64,000 nucleotides of DNA from Deroplatys truncata. Taxonomy: Eukaryota > Arthropoda > Insecta > Mantodea > Mantidae. The translations under genes were made by a program, and so were the position numbers. Below, in pieces: positions 45,449-54,309 of this stretch. The notes beneath the pieces are model-generated. The model made no database searches, was not told the origin of the DNA, and saw only the letters and a list, made by a program, of their open reading frames with translations. How positions within the stretch are numbered: position 1 is the first letter of the stretch; each line of letters starts with the position of its first letter. The stretch is from contig CM060990.1 in the NCBI GenBank assembly GCA_030765065.1, forward strand, positions 214,497,290-214,561,289. Reading direction: 5' to 3'.

Positions 45449-48400
45449 TTATGCGTTCCTCTTGAACCCGTAGGGATAGGAATCGTGATCGCCGGCGAGA
45501 ACGCGCTTGTTGACTACCATCCTAAACGTCTTCGAGCTGGGTTCGGTGACGACCGTCCAAGACGGTTTCCGCGAAATCTGCGTGCCCGCCAGCTTCACCG
45601 TACGGTCGTTGTCGCTCAGCACCACGTCGCGAATCACCTCGGCATTCACCAGCTCCAGGTTGCCCGAATTGAGCGTGATCCCCTTCACCTTGCACACCGA
45701 GAAGGTCTTGTCCGTCTCGGGGCAAACGATCTCCACGCAGTAGCTCTTGGGCCCCGTGGAGGCGAACCGGACGATGTAAGTGCCCCGCCCGTACTTCTCC
45801 AGCTCGTCCGTCATGTCCCCCAGGAGGCGTCCAACGGACGGCGTCCAGTCACCCGGAGCGGCGACGACGACGGAATCGGTGTCGAAGTAGTAGACCCATT
45901 CTCCCAGCCTATTGAGGTAGAAGTAGAGCACCAAGCGCGCATGAGCCGTGGTGTAGGCCGCCAGGACGGCGTTGGCGGTGGGGTTGACCTTGCGGTACTG
46001 CTCGCAGTACCTCCACACCGCGTAGATGATCTGGTCGGTGAAGGGCACGTAGGTCTGCACTTCCACGCCCGGGTCGTTGAGGAGCTCCAGGAGGCGGTCG
46101 TACTGGTCCAACAGCTCGCACGTGGGGAGGTTGTCCCTCTGCCCCAGTTTGCCCCAGAAGCTGTTGAGCATCAGCTTGGCCAGCTCTCGCCTGCAGGGGT
46201 TGGGGGCAACGGCCCGGGGATGCAGGGCGACGCCATCGTGCTCGAAGAATTGCTCCACGTACTGCTGCTTTGCGGTAGGGTCGTCGCAATCCGAGGGCCA
46301 GCCGGAGGCTTCCGTCTTGATCTTCAAGAAGTGATTCACGTAGTCCTCGAAGAGACCCTTGGCTCCGGTGGTCGGTTCGTGCCGCACTACGTCGTACTCC
46401 CAGATCTCGTGAACCCGGAGGAGCCGGTACCCCTCCTCCAGGGCGACCTTCATCTCGTCGATCACCCAGGTACCCGACAACGCCCTCTCGCGCTCTCCGT
46501 GGTGGCACTCGTCTTGGTTCTCCGCCTCCGCACAAGCGCGGCATAGCGGGAACATGAGCTTGCCGCCGATGCGCGCCGGCAGCACCGGGTGGTACAGGAG
46601 TTGCGGCGGCAGAACCTCGCACTTCACCAACCCGCCCCCCCCCCCAAGTCTTCCAAGCGCGGGAATCGATCCACGTGGATTTTGGGGTGGCCCGCGGCGT
46701 TGGGCTTCGTCTTGTTCACGTACGGGTACAGGCTGCATACGTCGTAGTAGTAGATCTTCCTATCCCCCTTCGCCTCGCAGTACGTCTTGGTGCAGTTGGT
46801 GCGTCCTCCGTAGAAGGCGTCTCTGTGGTTCAGGGGTTCGGGTACCGGAAAGTCCCTTGCGTGACGCGCGAGGTCCTGGTCGGCCTTCATCGCGGCGTTG
46901 AACTCGCACTCCCACATTTCCACCACGGCGTAGCCGGCGGTCTTGATCTTGGCCGTGACCTTCTCGGTGCTCTCTAACCTGGAGGTCATGGTTTCGTGTC
47001 CCGAGTTGTATATCGCGGCATGGCGATTGTGAAAGCACCGCCTGCAGCCGTGGAAAAAGTACGCGGTTTTTTCAGCCTCTCTGTACCCGTCCACCTTGTG
47101 CCCCACGATTTTAACTTCGCGTCCTCGCATGGCGTGCTGGATGACGTTGCGGTTTTGCATCTCTAGCCAAGTTAGCCATATGCATGCGGCGCGAGACTGC
47201 CGGTCCGCTAGTCGATACCCGCCCGCTGGCAAGAGGGCAATATCTTTAAGCGGCATGAAGCGCTTTCTATACACGCACATGCACGCCTGCGTGATGGTGA
47301 CGCATTCTCTGAACGGGTCTATTCCGTTCTCGTCCAAGAATTCCCTTCTGAATTTGGAAACTCCCTGACTGAGTACAAATACGTCTATCTTGCAATACGT
47401 CACCATTTCCGCCCTCATGTCGAAGACGTACCCGGAGGACGCCTTTTCTTCTTGCCACTGCTCGAAGGCTTTTCGCCCCTCCGCCGACATGCCCTCCGGA
47501 CAGTAATGCCTTTTGTCAGGAATCGAACCCACGTACTGCTCGTTTTCCTTCGTGTTAAACAGGTACGGGATATAACCTTTGCATTCCTTCAATCCGAAGG
47601 TCTTGAAAAAGCGGGAGAGTGGCATGGGTATGAAGTTGAGCGAGTCTACAAATGTGACGTCACCGTACCTCATCCTGTAGATCTTGCTCCCGTTCATGAT
47701 GAGCTCCGGCGCCCAGTTTAAGTGCTCCACCATGTACTTTAATAAAAACTGCCCGTCGTAAGCTCTGAGGTTATGCGCCATGACGTAGACTTCCCAGGCT
47801 TCGAACCTCGCCTGCGCGATGTGCTCGAAAAGCTGCTTCACGGGTTCGTCCATAAACACACATTCTTTGCAACCACATTCGGTACAGTATGCCATCTTGT
47901 GGCGTTCGTCGATGCAGAGCGGACAGGCTTCTTACAACACGCACAAGTTAGGGCATGCTCGTATGTGTCTTTATTGCCGGTATATGGAATGTTTTGCGTG
48001 CATTCAAAGTCCATAGACATAAACACGTACTGGTTTCTTTTGTTCTTTGTGGCATACGGCTGCATATAGCACATGTGGCTAGAATTCACGTGTGTCTTGC
48101 AATGATTGCAGTACTTTTCCCCGCACTCGTGCGCGGTTTTTCTGTGCCTCGCATTCACGAGCTTATTGCAAGACTTGCACACCTTTTCTACATCGCACAC
48201 CGACAGCGCCTTTGGGTAAAAAACGCCTTTCTTTGCGTGGTTTGCAAAGCATGTCGGTCTCTTAAAATCTCTGTTGCACTCGGCGCAGCGTATGCAGGCG
48301 TCAAATCGCGCATCGCACTGCTGATGGCATTTAGCACACCTGGCGTCGCACCTATGAAATTCTTTTTTGTGTGCCGAGGGATAATGACACTGGCGGCAAT

Positions 48401-49217
48401 ACCATTTGCATTTAAAGCACTGGTGAAGGTTCACGATAGCATTAAAGTGCCCGGCGTGGAACATGACGTCGATGTATTTATCGCATTTCTTATCTAACGC
48501 GTACAGCACGTGCTTCCCCGTATGATCGCCAAACACCGTCACAGCGTAGCCCTTTAACGCAGCGTCAAAGCGTCTGACGTCATCTATAGTACAGCTGTCG
48601 TGGCCTTGTCCAATGCTCGCCCACAAGGCTACGGCCTTCGATTTTTGCAGATAGTCGGAGCGCGTCATCGTTTTATAGTTGACGTCGCGATCCACTTTGG
48701 CTTTAACTACAACAATGGCTCTTGCTAAACACAGGTTGTCTTTGTTGGCTATTTCGACAATACCTTTATTGTCCCTACAGGCATCGCAAGGTTGGTGGCA
48801 CGAACCCGAGACCTCCTTGGTCCACACAAACATTACATTGAGAGGTCCGCTTAGCAAGAATTGTTGGTTACTTTGCATTACTTTTTCGATGCTTCGAACT
48901 ATGACATCCGCATTCAATTGCTCTACACGCCTCACGCACATATTGAAGGCTTTAAACACCTCCTTTTCGTCTGTTATGGATATGCCTAAATATCCGGGTT
49001 CGTTTTCTAACAGGTTCTCTTTCGCAAAGTTTAGAATATCGTTAAACAAATGCGATACCCATCGCTCCGGGTTAACATCTCTGGGGACCGGGTTTACGGT
49101 AATTTTCGACTCTGTAAAGCCGGAAAAAAGCCTTGGCAGCGTTCTCTGCTTGTGCCCTATAATTTCGAACGTAGGCTGCAAGGTGTCATCGCGACTTCCC
49201 CCGGGTTGCGGCTCCAT
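45449..49217 (-). pseudogene. polB: Polinton protein-primed family B DNA polymerase, two frameshifts
   Basis: Begins at the ATG at 49217 (MEPQPGG), about 1255 residues. Segment 1 (to about 47900) has many Cys/His pairs (CFKCKWYCRQC, CAKCHQQC, CIRCAEC, CKSCNKL, CNHCKTH) and exonuclease motif I (FMSMDFECTQ). Segment 2 (to about 46640) has exonuclease II (MAHNLRAYDGQF) and polymerase motif A (YYYDVCSLYP). Segment 3 has motif B (LMLNSFWGKLG) and motif C (VYYFDTDSV). Frame changes occur near 47900-47930 and at a run of about 13 C at 46629-46643. All catalytic motifs remain. It replicates the element from its ends. Confidence 0.92.
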
Positions 49218-50004
49218 CTTATCGTCCAAATACACCGATCGCTCTTTACCTGCAAAGTGCTGCTGCTGCTGTGTATTTCTGCTATTTTGTTTTTATTTTA
49301 AACTATTTTCCTCGGCTTTAACACTCTGGGAACAACTTCTGCGGCGTATGTTCTGCTATCACTAGAGCGATGGTCAATACCGATCGATGAAGACACCCGC
49401 ACATTGCGCGTATTGCTCAAAAACTTATATCATGTCAAATAGCACGATTTTACAGCAAAATGCACTATCGCTTCCGTTTCTCACTTCGGCCGGCTGCTCT
49501 TGGCACGGGGTTTTTATAAGCTCGCTTACCGCAACCGCAGTTTCCGCATGCGCGTCGAGTTAAATGCCTCATTAAAAATCCTGGCGCCTTATCTCGCCAC
49601 AACTTGCCAAGTTGTAATCGGAGCCATTTCCGGTGCACTTCCGGTGACACCATCCATCCACCGCTGCATCCGCTTTAGATATGCAGCAATTTTCCCTACC
49701 ATCGACCATAAAACCACATTTAAAAGATTTTCTCGCTAATGAGCATCCGTTCGCACGGCCATTTTTAAAGTTATTACGCAGTTTGCAGCTCTTTATTTGC
49801 GGCGGCCATATTGTGACGCACATCGACTGCTTAATCAGCACCCGTTCACACGTCCATTTTTAAAGTTATCGCACAGTTTGTAGCTCTTTAATCACGGCGG
49901 CGATATTGTGGCGCACATCGACTTCTGATTACAGTCCTTTTAAAACAGCATGCCAGGCTTCCCGTCTTCACACTTAGTCTTGCTACGTATTTAAGCGCGT
50001 CGCA
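49218..50004. promoter_or_regulatory. Divergent intergenic region between polB and the 427-codon ORF
   Basis: About 790 bases without a credible ORF. Contains the 97-bp tandem repeat (49734-49927) and a TATA-like GTATTTAAG at about 49988 just before the plus-strand ATG at 50005. Gene orientation changes here, so it is the likely bidirectional promoter; this is inference. Confidence 0.55.
49734..49927. repeat. Two tandem units of about 97 bp
   Basis: Units at about 49734-49830 and 49831-49927 share CCATTTTTAAAGTTAT, AGCTCTTTA and GCGCACATCGACT blocks with moderate divergence. They lie in the divergent promoter region and may hold repeated binding sites. Confidence 0.8.
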
Positions 50005-51288
50005 ATGCAGCAACAAGACCAACAGCTTTATACGTCGCCTTCAACTGGCAAAGTCTACACGGTGGTCAGGAACCATCCGCTGGACGCAGCCTACGGCCTT
50101 CTCCGTTTATCGGAGCAGCCGCAGCAGCAACAGATCGTCGATCTCCCCGTGCTTCAGCACCAGCAGCAGCAGCAGCAACAGCTTGAGGACCAGCAGCAGC
50201 AGCAGCAGCCCTTGTCGAGTTTTCACGCGGCATTTGCACACCTCCAGCCGCAGTGGGCGCTGTTGCCATCTGCCGGCGATCAGGGCTCTTCATGTTCTTC
50301 TTCTTCGTCTTCCGTGGTGGAAGTCTTACTGCCCTCTTCTTTCTCGTTCACCTCCACCGACAGTGGGGTGTTCACGGAGGCGTACATAGACGCCGCAGGT
50401 GCTACGCCTCCGCACTTCGCTTTACCTTCCTCATTGCGTTATGCCCCAGTTTCTGCTCCCTCCTTTTCCTCCTACTCCGACCTTTTCCTGCATTCACCTT
50501 CCACCTTTTACAGCCAGCACTGCCAACCTCCAAACATTTCTTTTTCCCCTTCCTCTTCTGTCCCCGAACTCTCTCCTCCCCCATGGTACACCTCCACCCC
50601 AAAGGCTTCTTCCCCCGTTTCCAATTTATCCTCCTTCTTTCCAGATTTCGAACCCGTGTCCCTTCAGGACATTTCCGTCCATACCCTCACTCCTTCCTCC
50701 TCCTTCTGCTCCTCCTCCTCCGTTGTCGTCCTTCCCTTCTCTCCTTCCGAGCATGGTAGCCTTTTCACTCCACATTCCCCTTCCTACCCACCTCCACCTC
50801 TAACTCCCTCACCCTCCTCCTCCTCTTCCTCCTCCTCCTCCGTTGAAGTCATACCCCTCTCTCCTCCTGCACCCCAACCACCCACATTTACCCCCATCGT
50901 CACCCAACACACCATTTTCCCATCTTCTCCTCTCCTCAACCCTGCATACATCGACATCACACCACCACCCTCTTCCTTAGCGCGGTTGCTATCCTGCCCG
51001 CCCAGCAGGTTCTGCAGAGCTCCTGTGAAACGGAACCTGTTTCCGACGTGGTCGCCGGGGTCCGTGCTGCTTCAACACAGCAGCGGGTGGTGCTGTTCAC
51101 AGGGTTGTGAACCGGACGGGTTCGACCATCTCCTCGCAGCCCTGCCCGAGGTCGACAGCCGCGACAAGCCTCAGGACCTGGCCATCCCGTTCCTGGTGCC
51201 GGTCACGGAGGAGGTTCGGCGGGCTTTGAAGACCAGCCGCAACGCCGCCTCCACGTCGGAGCCGAGGATGAAGCGATCTCGTCGCTGA
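50005..51288 (+). CDS. Polinton right-arm ORF, Q/S/P-rich, 427 residues
   Basis: An open frame from the ATG at 50005 to the TGA at 51288, on the opposite strand to the core genes. The N-terminus (MQQQDQQLYTSPSTGKVYTVVRNHP) and the C-terminus (WCCSQGCEPDGFDHLLAALPEVD, then a basic RMKRSRR tail) are ordinary sequence. The middle is low-complexity: polyglutamine near residues 35-75, then Ser/Pro-rich blocks encoded by TCC/TCT runs. The basic end may be a nuclear localisation signal. An intact 1.28-kb frame amid broken genes is notable, though low complexity tolerates slippage. Composition is like activation domains; function unknown. Confidence 0.65.
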   Translation: MQQQDQQLYTSPSTGKVYTVVRNHPLDAAYGLLRLSEQPQQQQIVDLPVLQHQQQQQQQLEDQQQQQQPLSSFHAAFAHLQPQWALLPSAGDQGSSCSSSSSSVVEVLLPSSFSFTSTDSGVFTEAYIDAAGATPPHFALPSSLRYAPVSAPSFSSYSDLFLHSPSTFYSQHCQPPNISFSPSSSVPELSPPPWYTSTPKASSPVSNLSSFFPDFEPVSLQDISVHTLTPSSSFCSSSSVVVLPFSPSEHGSLFTPHSPSYPPPPLTPSPSSSSSSSSSVEVIPLSPPAPQPPTFTPIVTQHTIFPSSPLLNPAYIDITPPPSSLARLLSCPPSRFCRAPVKRNLFPTWSPGSVLLQHSSGWCCSQGCEPDGFDHLLAALPEVDSRDKPQDLAIPFLVPVTEEVRRALKTSRNAASTSEPRMKRSRR

Positions 51289-51373
51289 AATACATAGTGA
51301 TATGTATTTTTAAGGTGTGCAGTGTGTTTTTTATTGCTTTTTTGTGTGTCTTTCATTTTGCTTATCAAATGCC

Positions 51374-51664
51374 ATGTCCTGCTGCCCATTCCGTCCACAA
51401 AGCACATCCATAGAACCCCGAGAGTGGGTTATGAATCGATTGCCTTATTCCACAAACGATGAACTATTAAATCATTTCATCGACACTGGTGAAAGCTCGT
51501 GGTTTCTGGACCTTCTAGCTCTTAACAGCACCGTGTACCAACCAGCGTGCTTATTTTGCCAAGCATACCGTATGTGCTTGTTAAATAATATTAGTGTTCC
51601 TTACCGACATTTACACACATTCACCTGCAATTGCAGACCTACCCAAGTGCGTCATTTCTTTTGA
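51374..51664 (+). CDS. Polinton right-arm Cys-rich module 1
   Basis: 96 codons from the ATG at 51374 (MSCCPFRPQ) to the TGA at 51664. After a helical part (WFLDLLALNS) comes YQPACLFCQAYRMCLLNN, then HLH and CNC. The pattern C-x2-C-x5-C, NNI, H-x-H, C-x-C suggests one zinc-binding domain. It is paralogous to module 2 directly downstream. Not recognised from any family I know. It sits 86 bases after the 427-codon ORF on the same strand. Confidence 0.6.
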   Translation: MSCCPFRPQSTSIEPREWVMNRLPYSTNDELLNHFIDTGESSWFLDLLALNSTVYQPACLFCQAYRMCLLNNISVPYRHLHTFTCNCRPTQVRHFF

Positions 51665-51691
51665 TACTTTTGTTGTGTGCCAACTTTCAAC

Positions 51692-51950
51692 ATGCATTGC
51701 CCTAACAAAAAAGTGCAATTCGTGCCTTATCAAGCGGTATGATCAAAAAGTGTTAGAAACTGTACTAAAACTTTATAGTGTTTTTACCGTCTGGCATAAT
51801 GCACACCAAAACTCAAGTGTATACACACCAACTTGCCTGGAATGTCAATCACGTCGGGCTTGTTTTATTAATAATATTCAAATTGTTCACAAACATTTAC
51901 ATTACAAGCGTCTATCTAGTTGCCCTAGATGTGACGGCTATGTCCCCTAA
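51692..51950 (+). pseudogene. Polinton right-arm Cys-rich module 2, frameshifted
   Basis: A likely start at the ATG at 51692 (MHCPNKK) shifts frame within the next 50 bases (a run of six A at about 51707 is one candidate site). The rest reads to the stop at 51950 with YTPTCLECQSRRACFINN, KHLH and SCPRCDG. Its pattern, C-x2-C-x5-C, NNI, H-x-H, C-x2-C, matches module 1, so the pair arose by tandem duplication. Possible zinc-binding regulator; function unknown. Confidence 0.55.
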
Positions 51951-52156
51951 ACGTGTGTCCAGTGCTTTTTTTATTACTATTATTTCCATTTTATGGGCTT
52001 TGTAAACAATATACTTGTATTTCAATGTATTCCATTTGTATTTTTAATACACAATTTAAATACATGAATAATCGTACGTTTCCTCATAATTAGCAACTTC
52101 CTCCTCCCCCTCTCCTCCACCTGCACATGCGCTTTCCAATCATTTGCTTCAATGCC

Positions 52157-53204
52157 TCAAATTCCGCATACATTTCCTTTTATTCTATTCACTAACTCCT
52201 CCTGCTTCGTCACATTCTGCTTTTTCTCTTCCAATTCCCTTTTCATTCTTTCCACCAATACCTGCATTCCTCCCACCCTTCTTTCACATTCTTCCTTTTC
52301 CTTCCTCAACCCATCAATCACCCTGTTTCCTTCCTTCACCTTCCTATCGCATTCTTTTTTCATTTTTTGCTTTATCACATTCACCCCTTTTTTACATCTC
52401 TCAGATGCTGCTTTTCGTATGCTCGTCTCCGACACCCTCCCCGCATCCCCACCATTACATTCCGAATGTATTTTCAAAGTCCCCTCCGCACCCCATCTAG
52501 ACGCACGCTTCACCCTCCCACTCATTGTCCTCCCTCCACCTACATTCAACTCCCACTCACCCCATTTTCCACATCCCCCAATATATATATAGAAAATTTT
52601 CAGAAAAATAGGAATTCATCTCATTTACAACGCTGTAAGCCATCATAAGCTCACTCTCCTTCGGCATCAACTTCCATTCCAATTCCAAACCCTCCGTCAA
52701 ATCTACCGTGTCCACCAACAAACTACAATCCACCATCTCCACCAGAATCGAAGTGTTGTCGCTAACATACATACCCACAGGCTTTTTGTAAAATTCACAC
52801 CTGTCATCCACACACGCCCCACCTTCCTCACGCCCACATCCCCCATTTAATATGTAACCCTCCGGGCATTCAAGTTGCCCCATCTTTACACCCCGGTACA
52901 TCAACCCTCCACATCTCTTCCCCTCTGACATCTGCTTACAGGCTTTAAACAATTATACACGTTCTTAAGTGACCCCAAGTTAATAAAATCGGATCCAAAA
53001 CCTACACCCACTCCCCTTCCGGTATGTGCATGTACAGTTTGACAACAATTCGTAATCCTTTTTATATCTTGTCACATTTTCCAAATGTCCCGTCTCAACA
53101 TTCAACTCGAACCCACACCTCCCAAAACTAACACAACTCCTCTCTGCGCCAGCAACTCCTACTACCACCAACGCTATCACTATCGCAATCATCATCTTTA
53201 CCAT
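52157..53204 (-). pseudogene. Polinton right-arm secreted Cys-rich coiled-coil protein
   Basis: Starts at the ATG at 53204 with a clear signal peptide (MIAIVIALVVVGVAGA) and a short Cys-rich start (SCVSFGRCGFELN, NCTCTYRKGSGC) that ends at a stop at 52980. A second Cys-rich piece (about 52952-52557, GGCGREEGGACVDDRCEF) and a long coiled coil (52549-52157, KKECDRKVKEGNRVIDGLRKE) follow in two further frames. The last change lies by an AT microsatellite at about 52581-52592. An intron near 52940-53010 is also possible. The layout of signal, Cys domain and stalk suits a surface or attachment protein, an inference only. Three separate small genes are the alternative. Confidence 0.5.
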
Positions 53205-53225
53205 ATTCTTCTTCTTTCGACCCAA

Positions 53226-53646
53226 AATACTCCCCTTTTTATACCTTTCCCATCACCTCCAACATACCCCACTCCCACCCCTTTTTCTTTCCACCAATCA
53301 TAATCTCTCTTATTCTTACCAATCAACAACTTTCATTTGTTCCTTTCCACCAGTAACATTACTTCTTATTCCCACCAATCACAATATCACACGTCACTTT
53401 CTGTTATACTTTTTATCCCTCGTTCGCCATATTTTCCCTCTTTCAGTCCCGACCTCCGCACAGACAACACCTCGCCGCTCCGCTCCTCTCCATCACGTGT
53501 CCTCCATACTCTTTTCTCTTACTTCCTTCATCTTCCACCCGAATTAACCAACCAATCGCATTTCGTCTTATTTTTGCCAATCAAAACCCTCCACGTCACT
53601 TCCTGTTTTTCGTTCATCTTTCCCTAATCCTCAATTCTTTTATCTC
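53226..53646. other. C/T-rich stretch inside the right terminal repeat
   Basis: Strongly pyrimidine-rich on the plus strand, with ATTGG/CCAAT-type motifs repeated (for example CCACCAATCA near 53292 and 53373). No credible ORF. May act as promoter for the minus-strand secreted-protein gene. Confidence 0.45.
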
Positions 53647-53815
53647 GTCCCGGATTAACCAATTGCGATAACGATAATCCTTCCGCCCATGGCGCTTTTC
53701 AAACTTACCGCCGTCGCTCTTAATCCACCTTAATCCGCGGATTAACAGCGACACTAGCGCCCCTAGCGACAGGATTATCGTTAATCCAATTGGCTAATCC
53801 GGGACTATAACTACT
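53647..53815 (-). repeat. Polinton right terminal inverted repeat (169 bp)
   Basis: Reverse complement of 35724-35892 with about 14 mismatches. It keeps its internal palindrome better than the left copy, including a TTAATCCGCGGATTAA palindrome near the centre. Confidence 0.93.
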
Positions 53816-53821
53816 CACACA
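53816..53821. repeat. Polinton target-site duplication (right), CACACA
   Basis: Identical to 35718-35723. Confidence 0.9.
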
Positions 53822-54309
53822 GCATATGAAGCTTATATTTGGTGTGTGCAGATGCAAAAAATGAAGCGAAATGAAAGCAATATAATACGCCTGTTTGCAA
53901 AGATGCAGAAAGGGTGCACATTTTGATTGCAATTGAGGTACTGCAGGCACCACTCCACAGGTGAGGGAATAGTTATCGTCACAGTGTTTCTATTATTATT
54001 GATTATTTTAGGCAGCTTTAGCGATTCAAGTCTTGTTGTGACCATACAAGCACAATATACAGTAACAATGACAATAACCAGTAACAGTATAGATATACAA
54101 GATTAATACAAAAGATACAGATAATATGGCTGACTACACTTACAGAGGTATGGAGTACAAAGAGCAATTCAGAAGTATAATGTGTTTCATTGTCAGTGTT
54201 ACTTTCGTTAGAGCTGGTGAAGAGTAATGGCGGATCATGGAAAAAGCAGATAGGAATGAGTTAGCTTGGAGTGTTCAATTCTAAGATAAGAAACAGCTAC
54301 CTGGTTCCG
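53822..54309. other. Right flank of the Polinton
   Basis: AT-rich non-coding DNA up to the 3' end of a decayed LINE. Nothing recognised. Confidence 0.4.

Larger units (their letters stand above)
35724..53815 (-). mobile_element. Polinton/Maverick (adintovirus-like) element, complete, 18.1 kb
   Basis: 18,092 bp bounded by 169-bp terminal inverted repeats that begin AGTAGTT and by a 6-bp duplication. It carries the hallmark set: family B DNA polymerase, FtsK/HerA-type packaging ATPase, rve integrase, adenain-type protease, double-jelly-roll major capsid and penton-like minor capsid genes, plus accessory genes in both arms. Such elements are self-synthesising DNA transposons that are also endogenous forms of adintovirus-type viruses. 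Nearly all hallmark genes contain frameshifts or stops, so this copy is probably defective. The element ends and gene order are complete. Confidence 0.95.

Noticed and set aside
45485-46546. 353-codon plus-strand ORF opposite polB
   Set aside because: Shadow of a GC-rich polB segment; the minus strand carries the diagnostic motifs B and C.
46629-46643. Poly-C tract as a programmed frameshift in polB
   Set aside because: No supporting stem or family precedent; a mutation or homopolymer error is simpler.
50253-50803. Overlapping ORFs rich in F/L/P in other frames of the 427-codon ORF
   Set aside because: Low-complexity TCC/TTC runs are open in all frames; only the 50005 frame has ordinary sequence at both ends.
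52152-52592. Plus-strand S/P/F-rich ORFs
   Set aside because: Pyrimidine-rich complement of the minus-strand coiled-coil coding sequence; no domain.
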